Made by a program: the position numbers and the translations under genes
Notes under the pieces: generated by a model
Told to the model about the DNA's origin: nothing
What the model saw: the letters and a program-made list of their open reading frames with translations, nothing else
Database searches by the model: none
Part shown: one piece after another, positions 18,199 through 27,639 of the stretch
Numbering within the stretch: position 1 is the first letter of the stretch
Layout of the letters: every line of letters starts with the position of its first letter
DNA from: Leeia oryzae DSM 17879
GTDB lineage: Bacteria; Pseudomonadota; Gammaproteobacteria; Burkholderiales; Leeiaceae
Direction: 5' to 3'
Assembly: GCF_000376945.1 (NCBI RefSeq)
Contig: NZ_AQXU01000025.1
Coordinates: forward strand, 62,001 to 126,000
DNA length: 64,000 nucleotides

Positions 18199-18507
18199 AA
18201 GACTCTCCCAGTCTGTGATTGCTGCCCCGTCCACCCTTGGACGGGTTTAGCGAAATGCATGACAGTCACCGGTTTGGCAAAACACCGGCAACCATCGTGT
18301 CATCCATGCTAGGGAGTCGGCGGCTTTACCGCTTGCAGCAGGAGGAATAAAAATTTGTCTTTCCGCGCACCTTTTTCGATTCGCATACACACCACGCGCC
18401 TCAGCAGTACCGAAATATCCGTGTCCGGCTAACGCAGCAGGGGCAATCTGTCATAAAATCGGGCATCCCGACATTTGTATGCATTCATGCACCGACCTGC
18501 AGCGACC
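18199..18507. other. divergent intergenic region, permease and mutS promoters
   Basis: This 309-bp gap separates the minus-strand permease from mutS. Near the permease start, CCGTCCA and TGGACGG form a 7-bp hairpin with a CCCT loop (about 18228-18245), and CCGGT/ACCGG (18269-18288) form another. Toward mutS, a TAAAAT-like -10 lies near 18455 without a good -35. No ORF or known riboswitch is recognisable. Confidence 0.5.
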
Positions 18508-21117
18508 ATGACCACAGAAAATACCCCAACCTCTTCCACGGAAGCCATCAAGCACACCCCGATGATGCAGCAGTACCTGGCCCTGAAGGCAGACCATCCG
18601 GACAAGCTGCTCTTTTACCGGATGGGGGATTTCTATGAGCTGTTCTATGGTGATGCAGAAAAAGCCGCCCGTCTGATGGACATTACCCTGACCGCCCGCG
18701 GGCAAAGCGCCGGGCAGCCGATTCCGATGGCGGGCATTCCTTATCATGCGGCCGAGCAATATCTGGCCAAACTGGTCAAACTGGGTGAATCGGTCGCCAT
18801 TTGCGAACAGGTCGGCGACCCCGCCACCAGCAAAGGGCCGGTCGAGCGCAAGGTGATGCGGGTGGTCACGCCCGGTACGCTAACCGACGCCGCCCTGCTG
18901 GACGATAAAAAAGACAACCTGCTGCTGGCCGTGCTGCCGCTAAAAGGCAAACTGGGCCTGGCCTGGCTGTCACTGGCATCCGGCCGCTTCTCGCTGCTGG
19001 AAACCCGGATCGACCACCTGTTATCAGAACTGGAGCGCCTGCGCCCGGCCGAAATCCTGATGCCGGAAGACCTGGACATCTCCCTGCTACAGCAGACCGG
19101 TGCCCCGACCAAACGCCTGCCGGTCTGGCACTTTGATGAAAAAGCCGCGCATCGCCAACTGTGCAAGCATTTTGGTACCCAGGATCTGGCAGGCTACGGT
19201 GCAGAAGAACTGACCCTGTCGGTTGGCGCTGCCGGCGCCTTGCTGCAATATGCCCGCAGCACCCAGGGGTCTGAGCTGCCGCATGTGCAAGGCCTGAATG
19301 TGGAGACCCGCGGCCAGTATGTCGAGCTGGATGCGGCCACCCGCCGCAATCTGGAACTGACAGAAACCATTCGCGGCGAACCCGCGCCGACGCTGGCATC
19401 AATCATGGACAGCTGTGTCACCAGCATGGGCAGCCGCTTGCTGCGCCACTGGCTGCACCATCCGCTGCGAGACCGGCAGAAACTGGCACATCGCCATCTG
19501 GCCATCGAAGCCCTGATCGATTCTGGCAAGCTGACGTCTGTGCGTCAGCAACTGAAGAGCATTGTCGACATCGAGCGCATCGTCAGCCGGATTGCGCTGC
19601 GCAGTGCCCGCCCGAGAGACTTGTCTGGCCTGCGGGACAGTTTGCGCGGGCTGACCAGTCTGACCCCCCTACTGGATGGCATTGATGCCCCGCTCATTGC
19701 CGAGCTGGCCCGCCACCTGCAGCCCCCTGCCGATGTGCTGGCCCTGCTGGTCGCCGCCATCTTGCCCGAGCCAGCCACCCTGATACGCGACGGCGGCGTA
19801 ATCAATCAGGGTTACTCGCCGGACCTGGATGAACTGCGCAACATTCAGAACAACTGTGATGAATTCTTGCTGGCACTGGAAGCCCGCGAACGCGAGCGTA
19901 CCGGCATTGCCACCCTGAAAGTAGAGTACAACCGCGTACACGGGTTCTATATTGAGGTCAGCAAAGCCCAAAGCGATAACGTGCCGGACGATTACCGCCG
20001 TCGCCAGACGCTGAAAAACGCCGAACGCTATATCACGCCCGAGCTGAAAACCTTCGAAGATAAGGCGCTATCTGCCCAGGATCGTTCGCTGGCGCTGGAA
20101 AAGCAGCTCTATGAAGCCGTACTGGATGCGTTGCAGCCGCATCTGGCCAATCTGCAACTACTGGCACAAGCGGTAGCGGGGCTGGATGTACTGGCTTCGT
20201 TTGCCGAGCGAGCCGATGCACTCGGCTGGCGCAAACCCGAGTTTGTCGAAGACCACATCATCCAGATCGAAGAAGGGCGTCACCCGGTCGTCGAAGCGCA
20301 GGTTGACCATTTCATTTCCAATGGCACCTCCCTGTCGCTGCTGCGCAAACTGTTGCTGATTACCGGCCCGAACATGGGCGGTAAATCGACCTATATGCGT
20401 CAGACCGCACTAATCGTCCTGATGGCGCATGTCGGCGCCTTTGTGCCGGCCACCAGTACGCGCCTGGGGCCGATTGACCGTATCTTCACCCGTATCGGCG
20501 CATCGGACGATCTGGCCGGGGGCCGCTCAACCTTTATGGTGGAGATGACGGAAACCGCCAACATTCTGCATAACGCGACTGAGCACAGCCTAGTACTGAT
20601 GGATGAAGTAGGTCGCGGGACATCGACCTTTGACGGTCTGGCACTGGCCTATGCCATCGTGCGGCAGCTGGTCGACAAGAATCGCAGTTACACGCTGTTT
20701 GCCACCCACTACTTCGAGCTGACGCGGTTGGCACAGGACTACCCGCAGATTGCCAACGTACATCTGGATGCTGTCGAGCACAAAGATACCGTGGTGTTTC
20801 TGCACGCGCTGAAAGATGGCCCGGCCAGCCAAAGTTACGGGCTGGCGGTAGCTCAACTGGCCGGCGTGCCCGGCAGTGTCATCCGCGTTGCCCGCCGCCA
20901 CTTGCAGCAGCTAGAAGCCATGAGCATCGGTGCGGGCGGCCCGCAAGCCGACATGTTTGCCATGCAGGCCCTGGAAGACCTGCCAGAGCCTGCTGCCCCT
21001 GCGTCTGAAGCCCTGCGGTATCTGGATGACATCCAGCCGGATGAGCTAAGCCCGCGACAGGCGCTGGAACTGTTATATGAACTGAAAAAGAAACGCGAAG
21101 CGGATTTGGATGAATGA
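18508..21117 (+). CDS. mutS: DNA mismatch repair protein MutS
   Basis: MutS recognises mispairs and, with MutL, starts strand-specific repair. The 869-aa chain matches the E. coli length (853). The mismatch-binding Phe motif is in [11 protein letters not shown] (domain I). The ATPase domain carries Walker [10 protein letters not shown], then the Walker B region [16 protein letters not shown] and the ATHYFELT motif. The C-terminus ends with a helix-rich tail ([16 protein letters not shown]) typical of the tetramerisation region. ATG 18508 (MTTENTP) fits homolog starts better than the in-frame ATG at 18475, but neither has a strong ribosome site. It converges with a 40-aa membrane protein gene only 6 bp away. 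Confidence 0.97.
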   Translation: MTTENTPTSSTEAIKHTPMMQQYLALKADHPDKLLFYRMGDFYELFYGDAEKAARLMDITLTARGQSAGQPIPMAGIPYHAAEQYLAKLVKLGESVAICEQVGDPATSKGPVERKVMRVVTPGTLTDAALLDDKKDNLLLAVLPLKGKLGLAWLSLASGRFSLLETRIDHLLSELERLRPAEILMPEDLDISLLQQTGAPTKRLPVWHFDEKAAHRQLCKHFGTQDLAGYGAEELTLSVGAAGALLQYARSTQGSELPHVQGLNVETRGQYVELDAATRRNLELTETIRGEPAPTLASIMDSCVTSMGSRLLRHWLHHPLRDRQKLAHRHLAIEALIDSGKLTSVRQQLKSIVDIERIVSRIALRSARPRDLSGLRDSLRGLTSLTPLLDGIDAPLIAELARHLQPPADVLALLVAAILPEPATLIRDGGVINQGYSPDLDELRNIQNNCDEFLLALEARERERTGIATLKVEYNRVHGFYIEVSKAQSDNVPDDYRRRQTLKNAERYITPELKTFEDKALSAQDRSLALEKQLYEAVLDALQPHLANLQLLAQAVAGLDVLASFAERADALGWRKPEFVEDHIIQIEEGRHPVVEAQVDHFISNGTSLSLLRKLLLITGPNMGGKSTYMRQTALIVLMAHVGAFVPATSTRLGPIDRIFTRIGASDDLAGGRSTFMVEMTETANILHNATEHSLVLMDEVGRGTSTFDGLALAYAIVRQLVDKNRSYTLFATHYFELTRLAQDYPQIANVHLDAVEHKDTVVFLHALKDGPASQSYGLAVAQLAGVPGSVIRVARRHLQQLEAMSIGAGGPQADMFAMQALEDLPEPAAPASEALRYLDDIQPDELSPRQALELLYELKKKREADLDE

Positions 21118-21123
21118 AGCGAG

Positions 21124-21246
21124 TTAACCCGTCACGGTGATGAAAATCAGATAAAAGCCCACCAGGGTCGAGGCGGTAAATACCATTTTATCGCCCAGGG
21201 TAGACAAACGGGCAGAATCACCGGTAATCTGACGGATATAGTTCAT
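21124..21246 (-). CDS. 40-residue single-span membrane protein
   Basis: AGGAG seven nt upstream points to the ATG at 21246; an in-frame ATG two codons earlier lies too close to that box. The product begins MNYIRQITGDSARLSTLGDK, a polar and slightly basic segment, and ends with one hydrophobic helix (residues about 21-40, VFTASTLVGFYLIFITVTG). It is transcribed from a consensus-like promoter whose spacer is a 22-bp palindrome, so it looks like a regulated real gene. I do not recognise the family. Candidates include a stress-induced small membrane protein or a modulator of a larger membrane complex. Confidence 0.7.
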   Translation of the reverse strand: MNYIRQITGDSARLSTLGDKMVFTASTLVGFYLIFITVTG

Positions 21247-21281
21247 GGCCATGCTCCTGAAGTGGTTGAGACGATGACTTT

Positions 21282-21309
21282 ATTATAGAACGATCGTTCT
21301 ATAAGTAAA
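21282..21309 (-). promoter_or_regulatory. sigma-70 promoter overlapped by a 22-bp perfect palindrome
   Basis: On the minus strand TTTACT (21309-21304) and a perfect TATAAT (21287-21282) are 16 nt apart. The palindrome at 21283-21304 (half-site TTATAGAACGA) fills the spacer and touches both boxes. A bound repressor would block polymerase directly. The form resembles TetR-family operators, which is inference. It lies about 37 bp upstream of the 40-aa membrane protein gene. Confidence 0.75.
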
Positions 21310-21386
21310 GGGGTTTCATCCACTTTTATGGCCAGAAAATGTTTATTGGTATTTTTGCAACTCGCAGCTTGCCCGCCCGAACCGGT

Positions 21387-22022
21387 TCAGACCGGGCGTA
21401 CCTTGTACCAGCCGGTAATGCTGACCCGGTCCTTGCACGATGGCAACACTTCATGCCAGAAACGTTCCGATAAAAAGATCACCGCCGTACCGGCCGTCGG
21501 TTCGATATCGATAAAATCCGTCTCGCCTTTTTCATCCAGATACAGCCGCAACTCCCCGCCATCGCCCAGATGCCAGTCCGGGTTCAGGTAATACACCACT
21601 GTCACCACCCGGCCTTTGTCGCCACGGAACGCATCCAGATGCTTCTTGTAGTAAGCGCCTTCGTCATAAATGGCAAAGTGGCCTTCAAACTCGAACAACC
21701 CCAGATACAAGCCCTGATTGATCTCGCGCTGCAAAGCATCCAGTCGCTCGAAGTATTGCCGCTGGGTTGGCGTAGCAGTGCTAGCATCCAGCCACATCAC
21801 TTCGTCAGAACGGATGCCTTCCCTGACGGTAAAATCACCGCCACGGCCAATGCCTGCCACATGAAAACCGCCCTGACGATGCGCGACCAGGCATTCTTCG
21901 CGCAACCTGGCCACCGTTTCAGCCGGCAACAAACCCCGCGTAACCGCCCAGCCCTTCTCGGCCAGTGCGTCCACCACCGCAGACAATCCATCCGGAGAGG
22001 ATAAATCCAGCATCTGACTCAC
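21387..22022 (-). CDS. 2-oxoglutarate/Fe(II)-dependent oxygenase (SM-20-like)
   Basis: The 211-aa protein has the double-stranded beta-helix signature of prolyl-hydroxylase-like oxygenases. HLD (in YYKKHLDAFRG) and a distal His (RFWHEVLP) would bind iron, and the Arg in DRVSITGWYK would bind 2-oxoglutarate. The spacing fits the SM-20/PHD branch, whose bacterial members hydroxylate proteins such as EF-Tu in some Pseudomonas. The start is a GTG at 22022 with GGAG upstream. It follows tlyA by 51 bp on the same strand, so a role linked to ribosome or translation modification is possible but unproven. Confidence 0.88.
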   Translation of the reverse strand: MSQMLDLSSPDGLSAVVDALAEKGWAVTRGLLPAETVARLREECLVAHRQGGFHVAGIGRGGDFTVREGIRSDEVMWLDASTATPTQRQYFERLDALQREINQGLYLGLFEFEGHFAIYDEGAYYKKHLDAFRGDKGRVVTVVYYLNPDWHLGDGGELRLYLDEKGETDFIDIEPTAGTAVIFLSERFWHEVLPSCKDRVSITGWYKVRPV

Positions 22023-22073
22023 TTCATGAACTCCCGTCTTCCCGCGGTCCGGTCATCGGGCCGGTTGCGCTTG

Positions 22074-22832
22074 TTAACGGCTTGCATACAGGAAAAACTC
22101 GCGGTTGCCGTCGCCACCCAGAATCGGGCTGTCGAACCAATCGTTCAACATCAGTCCATGCTGGGTCGCACATTGCTCGATCTTGTCCTTGACGCTGCCG
22201 TACAAAGCAGTATCGCGCACGATACCGCCTTTGCCCAAGCCTTCGCGGCCGACTTCAAACTGAGGTTTGACCAAACTCAGTATCCAGCCGCCTTTTTTCA
22301 GCAAGACCGGCAATTGCGGCAAAATCAGGGTCTGGGAAATAAACGAGACATCCATCACGATCCCGTCAAACCCGGTAGCAGGCAAATGGTCGCCCAGCAT
22401 GTCCGGGGTCAGGTTCCGGGCATTGATGCCTTCAATGCAGACAATCGCAGGATCGTGTCGCAAGCGCTCAGCCAACTGGCTATGCCCCACGTCCACTCCG
22501 ACCACCTTGGCGGCCCCTGCCTGGCGAGCGCAATCGGTAAAGCCCCCGGTCGACATGCCGACATCCAGCAGCGTAGCACCTTGCAAAGACACACCCGTAT
22601 GCGCAATGGCCCCGGCCAGTTTCAGGCCGCCACGGGACACATAGCGGTCGCCTTCATCAGGCAATACCTCAAACACCGTATCGTCGAGCAGCTTTTGTGA
22701 CGACTTGCTCACCCGTACCGGTGCGCTGCCCGACACATGGCTGACCCGCCCGGCCTCGATCATCTGCTGGGCGTGGCTGCGCGACTGCGCCAGCCCCTTT
22801 TCAACCAGTAATACGTCGACTCGTTGCAGCAT
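22074..22832 (-). CDS. tlyA: TlyA-family rRNA 2'-O-methyltransferase/hemolysin-like
   Basis: The 252-aa protein combines an N-terminal S4 RNA-binding domain (QRVDVLLVEKGLAQSRSHAQQMIEAGRV) with an FtsJ-like Rossmann methyltransferase domain. SAM motif LDVGMSTGGFTDC and the later LVKPQFE are visible. TlyA proteins methylate ribose in 16S and 23S rRNA; the name hemolysin is historical. Its ATG overlaps the TGA of rluF by one base (TGATG), which implies translational coupling. The rRNA target in this organism is not determinable here. Confidence 0.9.
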   Translation of the reverse strand: MLQRVDVLLVEKGLAQSRSHAQQMIEAGRVSHVSGSAPVRVSKSSQKLLDDTVFEVLPDEGDRYVSRGGLKLAGAIAHTGVSLQGATLLDVGMSTGGFTDCARQAGAAKVVGVDVGHSQLAERLRHDPAIVCIEGINARNLTPDMLGDHLPATGFDGIVMDVSFISQTLILPQLPVLLKKGGWILSLVKPQFEVGREGLGKGGIVRDTALYGSVKDKIEQCATQHGLMLNDWFDSPILGGDGNREFFLYASR

Positions 22833-23563
22833 CAGAAACGCTCGTCTGCACGCAGATAGCGCCATTGGCCTTGCGGCAGATCACCCAGCATCACCCGGCC
22901 CACGCGCACACGCTTCAGGCCCACGACCCGCAGACCGACCATTTCGCACATGCGGCGGATCTGACGTTTTTTGCCTTCCTGCAGGATAAACCGCAGCTGG
23001 TCCTGGTTTTGCCACCAGACACGGGCCGGCTTGAGTGCCTCGCCATCCAGCGACAACCCATGGTTCAGCTGGCGCAAGCCTTGGTCGGACAAGCGACCGC
23101 TCACCCGCACAAGATACTCTTTTTCCAGTTCAGAGGTTTCACCGATAATGCGTTTGGCCACCCGGCCGTCTTGCGTCAGCACCAGCAAGCCCACCGAATC
23201 AATATCCAGCCGGCCGGCTGGCGCCAGACCCACCAGGTGTTTAGGCGTGAACTCGATGCCGCTGGTATCACCGGCAAAGTGGTTTTCGGGCGTAACCAGC
23301 GTCACCGCCGGTTTGTACCCTTTTTCGGCCTGGCCGGACACAAAGCCAACCGGCTTGTTGATCAGGATGGTGACGCGCTGCGCCTGTTTGGCTTCTGCCT
23401 TGCGATCCAGCACAATGTTCTGGTTCGGCAATACTTTGCTGCCCAGCTCGCTGATGACCACACCGTCGACTTTCACCCAGCCCTTGGCAATATAATCATC
23501 GGCCTCCCGGCGGGAGCACAGGCCGAGCTCGGCCATTCGTTTACTGAGTCGGATGGGTTCCAC
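22832..23563 (-). CDS. rluF: RsuA/RluB/RluF-family rRNA pseudouridine synthase, RluF-like
   Basis: The 243-aa enzyme has an S4 domain ([22 protein letters not shown]) and a catalytic domain with the nucleophilic Asp in [15 protein letters not shown] late motif, [28 protein letters not shown], resembles RluF, which acts on U2604 of 23S rRNA. Unlike E. coli RluF it lacks a long basic tail. The start is GTG 23563 with AGGAG seven nt upstream. It is the first gene of a likely rluF-tlyA-oxygenase operon. Assignment within the family (RluF against RluB or RluE) is tentative. Confidence 0.85.
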   Translation of the reverse strand: MEPIRLSKRMAELGLCSRREADDYIAKGWVKVDGVVISELGSKVLPNQNIVLDRKAEAKQAQRVTILINKPVGFVSGQAEKGYKPAVTLVTPENHFAGDTSGIEFTPKHLVGLAPAGRLDIDSVGLLVLTQDGRVAKRIIGETSELEKEYLVRVSGRLSDQGLRQLNHGLSLDGEALKPARVWWQNQDQLRFILQEGKKRQIRRMCEMVGLRVVGLKRVRVGRVMLGDLPQGQWRYLRADERF

Positions 23564-23676
23564 CGCGATACTCCTGTGATTTGATTCAATCCGGTATTAT
23601 AGCCTATCGGGATCGCAATAAAGGATCGCATCCGGACGACCTGCGTCCGGATGGTGGCTTGCAAGGGTTCGCGGGC

Positions 23677-26037
23677 TTAGCCCTGGCGCTGACGAATGCC
23701 CAGTACCGCCTGGTTGCGCAAGGTTTTGAGCAAGGTCAGCGATTTGGGCGACAGGTTGAGGGTATTGGCGTCGGGTTGGTCGCCATAAAACATGCCGATG
23801 ACTTTCTTGTCGATCACCACCGGCAAGACCACGAACGCCTTCGCTTTGACATGGGTATTAAACCAGGCGGGTACGCGGTCGGCGAGCGACCCGGTACTGA
23901 CATCATCAATCTGCACATCCAGATTCTTGTTCAGCGAAAGCTGGAAAACATCGTGTACGCCGTCCAGCGGCACCACAAAAAACTGCTTCATCTCGGGGAT
24001 GCCTTCCCCATAGCCAAAACGGGCTACCAGCTGGTTCTTGCGCACATCCCGCATGCAGAACAGCACACGGCGGAACCCCACACCGCGATACATGGCTTCC
24101 AGAATCATGTTGATCAGGTCGTTGAGCTTGAAATCGCTCACCAGCGTGTTGGTAATGTCTTGAACACCGGCAGACAGAATGCCTTCTGCATCCGGCTTGT
24201 CCTGCGTCATGGCCTGGACTTCAGCCTCCTGGAAGGCATGGCTGACCCGCTCCAGCGTATCCATCGGCGCACTACTGGCAGCCGTGGCCGGGGCTGCACT
24301 TGCCATACCGGCAAACTGCTTCATCTTGGTCAGTAGCTGGCCTTTGCTGGCATCCAGCCCAAAATAATGTGCTTCTGCCACCAGGTCTTTCAGGCCATCC
24401 TGCAAAAACGTGATCTGGTCATTACTGCTGATGCCTGAGGCTTCGCCATACTTCTGGGTAAGTTCAGCCAGGCGTTTGTCCCGGTCAGCTACCTGGGTAC
24501 CCATTGCCAGTTGTGCCAGTTCCCCGGCAAAATTGGCTGTCAGACGGGTGCGATCTGCATCTGACTTCAGCGCAGGCACTTTACCGTGATACGGCATGAT
24601 GGCGTTCAGCAATTTGTCCGGGAAGCGCCATTCACGGGCCACGCCGATACCCAGCGCAGAAAACTCCACCCCCAGCACCTGCGAGGCGGCCTGGTTTTCC
24701 GGCATGCCTTGCTGCACGCGGCGGGTAATCTCCTGAAACTCTTCGTTCAGGTAGTAAGCGGTCAGCAACTTGCCCATGTGGTAAAACATGCCGCCAATAA
24801 AACTTTCTTCCACGCCCCGCAGCCCTACCTTCTTGGACACCTTGCGGGCAATCAGGCCGCTGAGGAAGCTCCCCAGCATCAGGTCTTTCAGGTTGACGGC
24901 CTGATTCCGGTTTTGCAGATGTTCAAACACGATCAGACCGATTGCCAGGTTACGAACCGTCTCGAAACCCAGAATCAGTACCGCGCGCGAAATGGTGCTA
25001 ATCGTGCCGCCAAACTGGCCATACACGGCAGAGTTGACCAGCCGCAGCAGTTTATTGGTCAGCGAAAAATCGTGCAGGATGGTTTCTGCCAGCCGGTGAA
25101 TACTTTCGGCATCGGCCGCCACCAGCTTGTTGATGGAGCTGACCGATTGCGACAATACCGGGAAGTCTTGCGAATGCTTGAGACGACGCAACAGAAAATC
25201 GATGGTAGCCGAGCCGGAACTGTCCTGCCCACTTTCACCGGGCGCCAGATACTGCTCGATGGCGGCCAGCATCTCGGCCGCCGTCTGGTAGCGTTCGCCA
25301 GCGTCTTTGTTCAGCGCCACCATGATGACGTGTTCCAGCGCCACCGGCACCGAAGCGATCAGCTGCGATGGCGGTGACACCGGAACATTGGCAATCCGGT
25401 TTAACACCTCAAAATGGTTACTGCCTTCAAACGGGTTTTTACCGGTCAGCAATTCGTAACCCAGCACGCCGACGGAGAACAGGTCAGCATTCACCCCGGC
25501 CGGGCGGCCGGCCACATACTCGGGGGCCATGTACTGCAAAGTACCGGAGACTTCCGGCTGTCCTTTGGCATTGGCTGGCACGGCAATGCCAAAGTCCATC
25601 AGCCGGGCACGGTCTTCCTTGTCCAGCATGACATTGGCTGGCTTGATGTCCCGGTGCAAAATGCCTTGGTCGTGTGCGGCGCACAGGCCGGACAATACAT
25701 CTCTTAATACGCTGGCGGCCTGCCCGGCCTCCATCTGATGGTGCTGCACCAGCCAGTCTTTCAGGGTCAGGCCATCGACAAACTCGAATACCAGCACGTG
25801 CTGCTGCTGGTGCTCCACTACGTCAAACAGCTGCACAATATTGGGATGCTGCAATTTGCTGACAACGCGGGCTTCATTCAGCAAGGCGGCTCTTTGCTGC
25901 TCATTGGCCCCGGCAATACGCATCTGCTTCAAGGCGACCTGACGTCCAAGTACCGGGTCATTGGCCAGAAATACTGTCCCCTGAGCGCCATGCCCCAACT
26001 CGCGTACCCGTTCAAATCGCCCGATATGTTCTGCCAT
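23677..26037 (-). CDS. Ser/Thr protein kinase fused to HDOD and GAF-like domains
   Basis: This is a 786-aa signalling protein. Residues about 8-265 form a eukaryotic-like kinase: Gly loop G15-H-G-A-Q-G20, catalytic Lys37, Glu55, HRD at 128-130, Asn135, DFG at 148-150 and an APE-type motif (MAPEYV). All needed residues are present, so it is probably active. Residues about 285-480 form an HDOD domain (VNSAVYGQFGGTISTISRAVLILGFETVRNLA). The C-terminal 150-160 residues look like a GAF-type sensor (NDLINMILEAMYRGVGFRRVLFCMRD). No membrane segment is seen, so it should be cytoplasmic. Signal and substrates are unknown. A GGAAA box precedes the ATG. Confidence 0.92.
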   Translation of the reverse strand: MAEHIGRFERVRELGHGAQGTVFLANDPVLGRQVALKQMRIAGANEQQRAALLNEARVVSKLQHPNIVQLFDVVEHQQQHVLVFEFVDGLTLKDWLVQHHQMEAGQAASVLRDVLSGLCAAHDQGILHRDIKPANVMLDKEDRARLMDFGIAVPANAKGQPEVSGTLQYMAPEYVAGRPAGVNADLFSVGVLGYELLTGKNPFEGSNHFEVLNRIANVPVSPPSQLIASVPVALEHVIMVALNKDAGERYQTAAEMLAAIEQYLAPGESGQDSSGSATIDFLLRRLKHSQDFPVLSQSVSSINKLVAADAESIHRLAETILHDFSLTNKLLRLVNSAVYGQFGGTISTISRAVLILGFETVRNLAIGLIVFEHLQNRNQAVNLKDLMLGSFLSGLIARKVSKKVGLRGVEESFIGGMFYHMGKLLTAYYLNEEFQEITRRVQQGMPENQAASQVLGVEFSALGIGVAREWRFPDKLLNAIMPYHGKVPALKSDADRTRLTANFAGELAQLAMGTQVADRDKRLAELTQKYGEASGISSNDQITFLQDGLKDLVAEAHYFGLDASKGQLLTKMKQFAGMASAAPATAASSAPMDTLERVSHAFQEAEVQAMTQDKPDAEGILSAGVQDITNTLVSDFKLNDLINMILEAMYRGVGFRRVLFCMRDVRKNQLVARFGYGEGIPEMKQFFVVPLDGVHDVFQLSLNKNLDVQIDDVSTGSLADRVPAWFNTHVKAKAFVVLPVVIDKKVIGMFYGDQPDANTLNLSPKSLTLLKTLRNQAVLGIRQRQG

Positions 26038-26203
26038 AGATTTCCAGATGCCTGATCATTCTTGTCAATACGCATTGCTGGCATATTTCTGCCAGTGCTG
26101 TTTCATGTTTCAGTGTAAACATATTCTGGACCAATCGACAAACAAAATGGCAAAAAAAGCCCTCTGAATGCCCTTCAGCAGTAGGTTTGTAAACAAAATT
26201 CAT

Positions 26204-26235
26204 AAAAAAACCGCCCTGTTGGCAAGACAGGGCGG
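26204..26235 (-). terminator. terminator of the RND efflux operon
   Basis: CCGCCCTGT (26211-26219) pairs with ACAGGGCGG (26227-26235), followed on the minus strand by seven Ts (26210-26204). It lies about 30 nt beyond the outer-membrane factor stop. Confidence 0.92.
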
Positions 26236-26265
26236 CTGGTAGATCACGGTATCGACAGGCAATGA

Positions 26266-27639
26266 CTAGTCGTTCATTTTCCCGCCCAATACCTGGAACA
26301 GGTACATGCTGTTTTTCTGCTTTTGCAATAGCTGGTTAATCTGGCTGATGCGCGCAGCATCAACGGTCCGCTGTGCATCCAGTAGCGGCAGATAACTGTC
26401 CAGACCCTGTGTATACCGGGCCTCTGCCAATACTTGTGCCCGTTCTGCCGCTTTCAACTGGCCATCCACCGCATCTTGCTGCTCGGTCAGCTGGCTGCGT
26501 AATGCCAATGCATTGGCAACTTCCTTGAACGCGGTCTGAATGGTTTTCTCATAACTGGCAATCTGCTGGTTCTTGCGCACTTCCGCCAGATCCAGACTGG
26601 CCTGATTCTGCCCTGCATTAAACAGCGGCAGGCTGATTTGCGGGACAAAGCGCCAGATACCGGAACCATTGTCAAACAAACCATCCAGACTGCTGCTGGC
26701 AGAACCGGCAAAACCGGTTAGCGTAATTTTCGGGAAGAAAGCCGCTTTGGCTGCCCCGATATTGGCGTTGGCTGCTTTCAGGTTATGTTCTGCCTCTACA
26801 ATGTCGGGGCGTCTGGCCAACAGGTCGGACGGCATGCCAGCCGGCACATCCGCCAGCAGCGGCTGTTGCAGCGCATGAGCATCCGGCAGCAGGTTCTCCG
26901 GTACATCCGCCCCCACCAGCAAGCGCAGGGCATTCTTGTCTTGCGCAACCTGGCCCTGATACCCGATCAGGCTGATACGGCTAGCCTGCAAGGCAGTTTC
27001 TGCCTGACGGACATCCAGCTCGCTTGCCACCCCGCGAGACTGCCGGGCGCGGGTCAGTTCCAGCGTCTTCATGTGGGCATTCAGGCTGTTGCGCGTCTGC
27101 TCTACCCCGTTCAGGTCGGCAGATAGCTGCATCCACGCCTGCACGGTAGACGTCACCAGCGACATCTGCACTGTCTGGTGCGCGGCTTCCGATGCCAGAT
27201 AGCTGTCCAGCGCGGCGTTCTTCAGGCTACGGACCCGCCCGAAGAAATCCAGCTCGAAAGACGGTACGCTCACACCCACCTCATAAGCATGGGAGGTATT
27301 GCCACCATCGAGCGATCCGGTCGCCGTATTGGTGCCCGTTGCGTTGACTGCCGGGAAGCTGTCCGCCCGGGTAATCTGGTACTGAGCTTTGGCCGCCTCG
27401 ATATTCAGGGCAGAAATGCGAATGTCGCGGTTATTCTGTAGCGTCAGTGCAACGAGTTGCTGCAGCTGCGGTTGCAGGATGACCTGCTTCCAGGCCGCCA
27501 GCTCGGCACGCTGGCCCCCGGCTTCACCCGGGTAGCTTTGCGGTACCGGCGCATCCGGTCGTTTGTACTCTGGCGCCATTGAACCGCAACCGGTCAATAG
27601 CAGGCCCGAGGTAACGAGGGTTAATGCAATATGTTTCAT
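26266..27639 (-). CDS. RND efflux outer-membrane lipoprotein (NodT/OprM type)
   Basis: The 457-aa TolC-like channel has a lipoprotein signal with lipobox LLTGC (Cys18). Duplicated outer-membrane efflux domains follow, with hallmark [30 protein letters not shown] and an aromatic-rich channel segment. It would trimerise in the outer membrane and dock with the adaptor and pump encoded just upstream. Its ATG overlaps the pump stop by four bases (ATGA), so the two are co-translated. It is the last gene of a complete adaptor-pump-channel operon closed by a strong terminator. Confidence 0.95.
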   Translation of the reverse strand: MKHIALTLVTSGLLLTGCGSMAPEYKRPDAPVPQSYPGEAGGQRAELAAWKQVILQPQLQQLVALTLQNNRDIRISALNIEAAKAQYQITRADSFPAVNATGTNTATGSLDGGNTSHAYEVGVSVPSFELDFFGRVRSLKNAALDSYLASEAAHQTVQMSLVTSTVQAWMQLSADLNGVEQTRNSLNAHMKTLELTRARQSRGVASELDVRQAETALQASRISLIGYQGQVAQDKNALRLLVGADVPENLLPDAHALQQPLLADVPAGMPSDLLARRPDIVEAEHNLKAANANIGAAKAAFFPKITLTGFAGSASSSLDGLFDNGSGIWRFVPQISLPLFNAGQNQASLDLAEVRKNQQIASYEKTIQTAFKEVANALALRSQLTEQQDAVDGQLKAAERAQVLAEARYTQGLDSYLPLLDAQRTVDAARISQINQLLQKQKNSMYLFQVLGGKMND

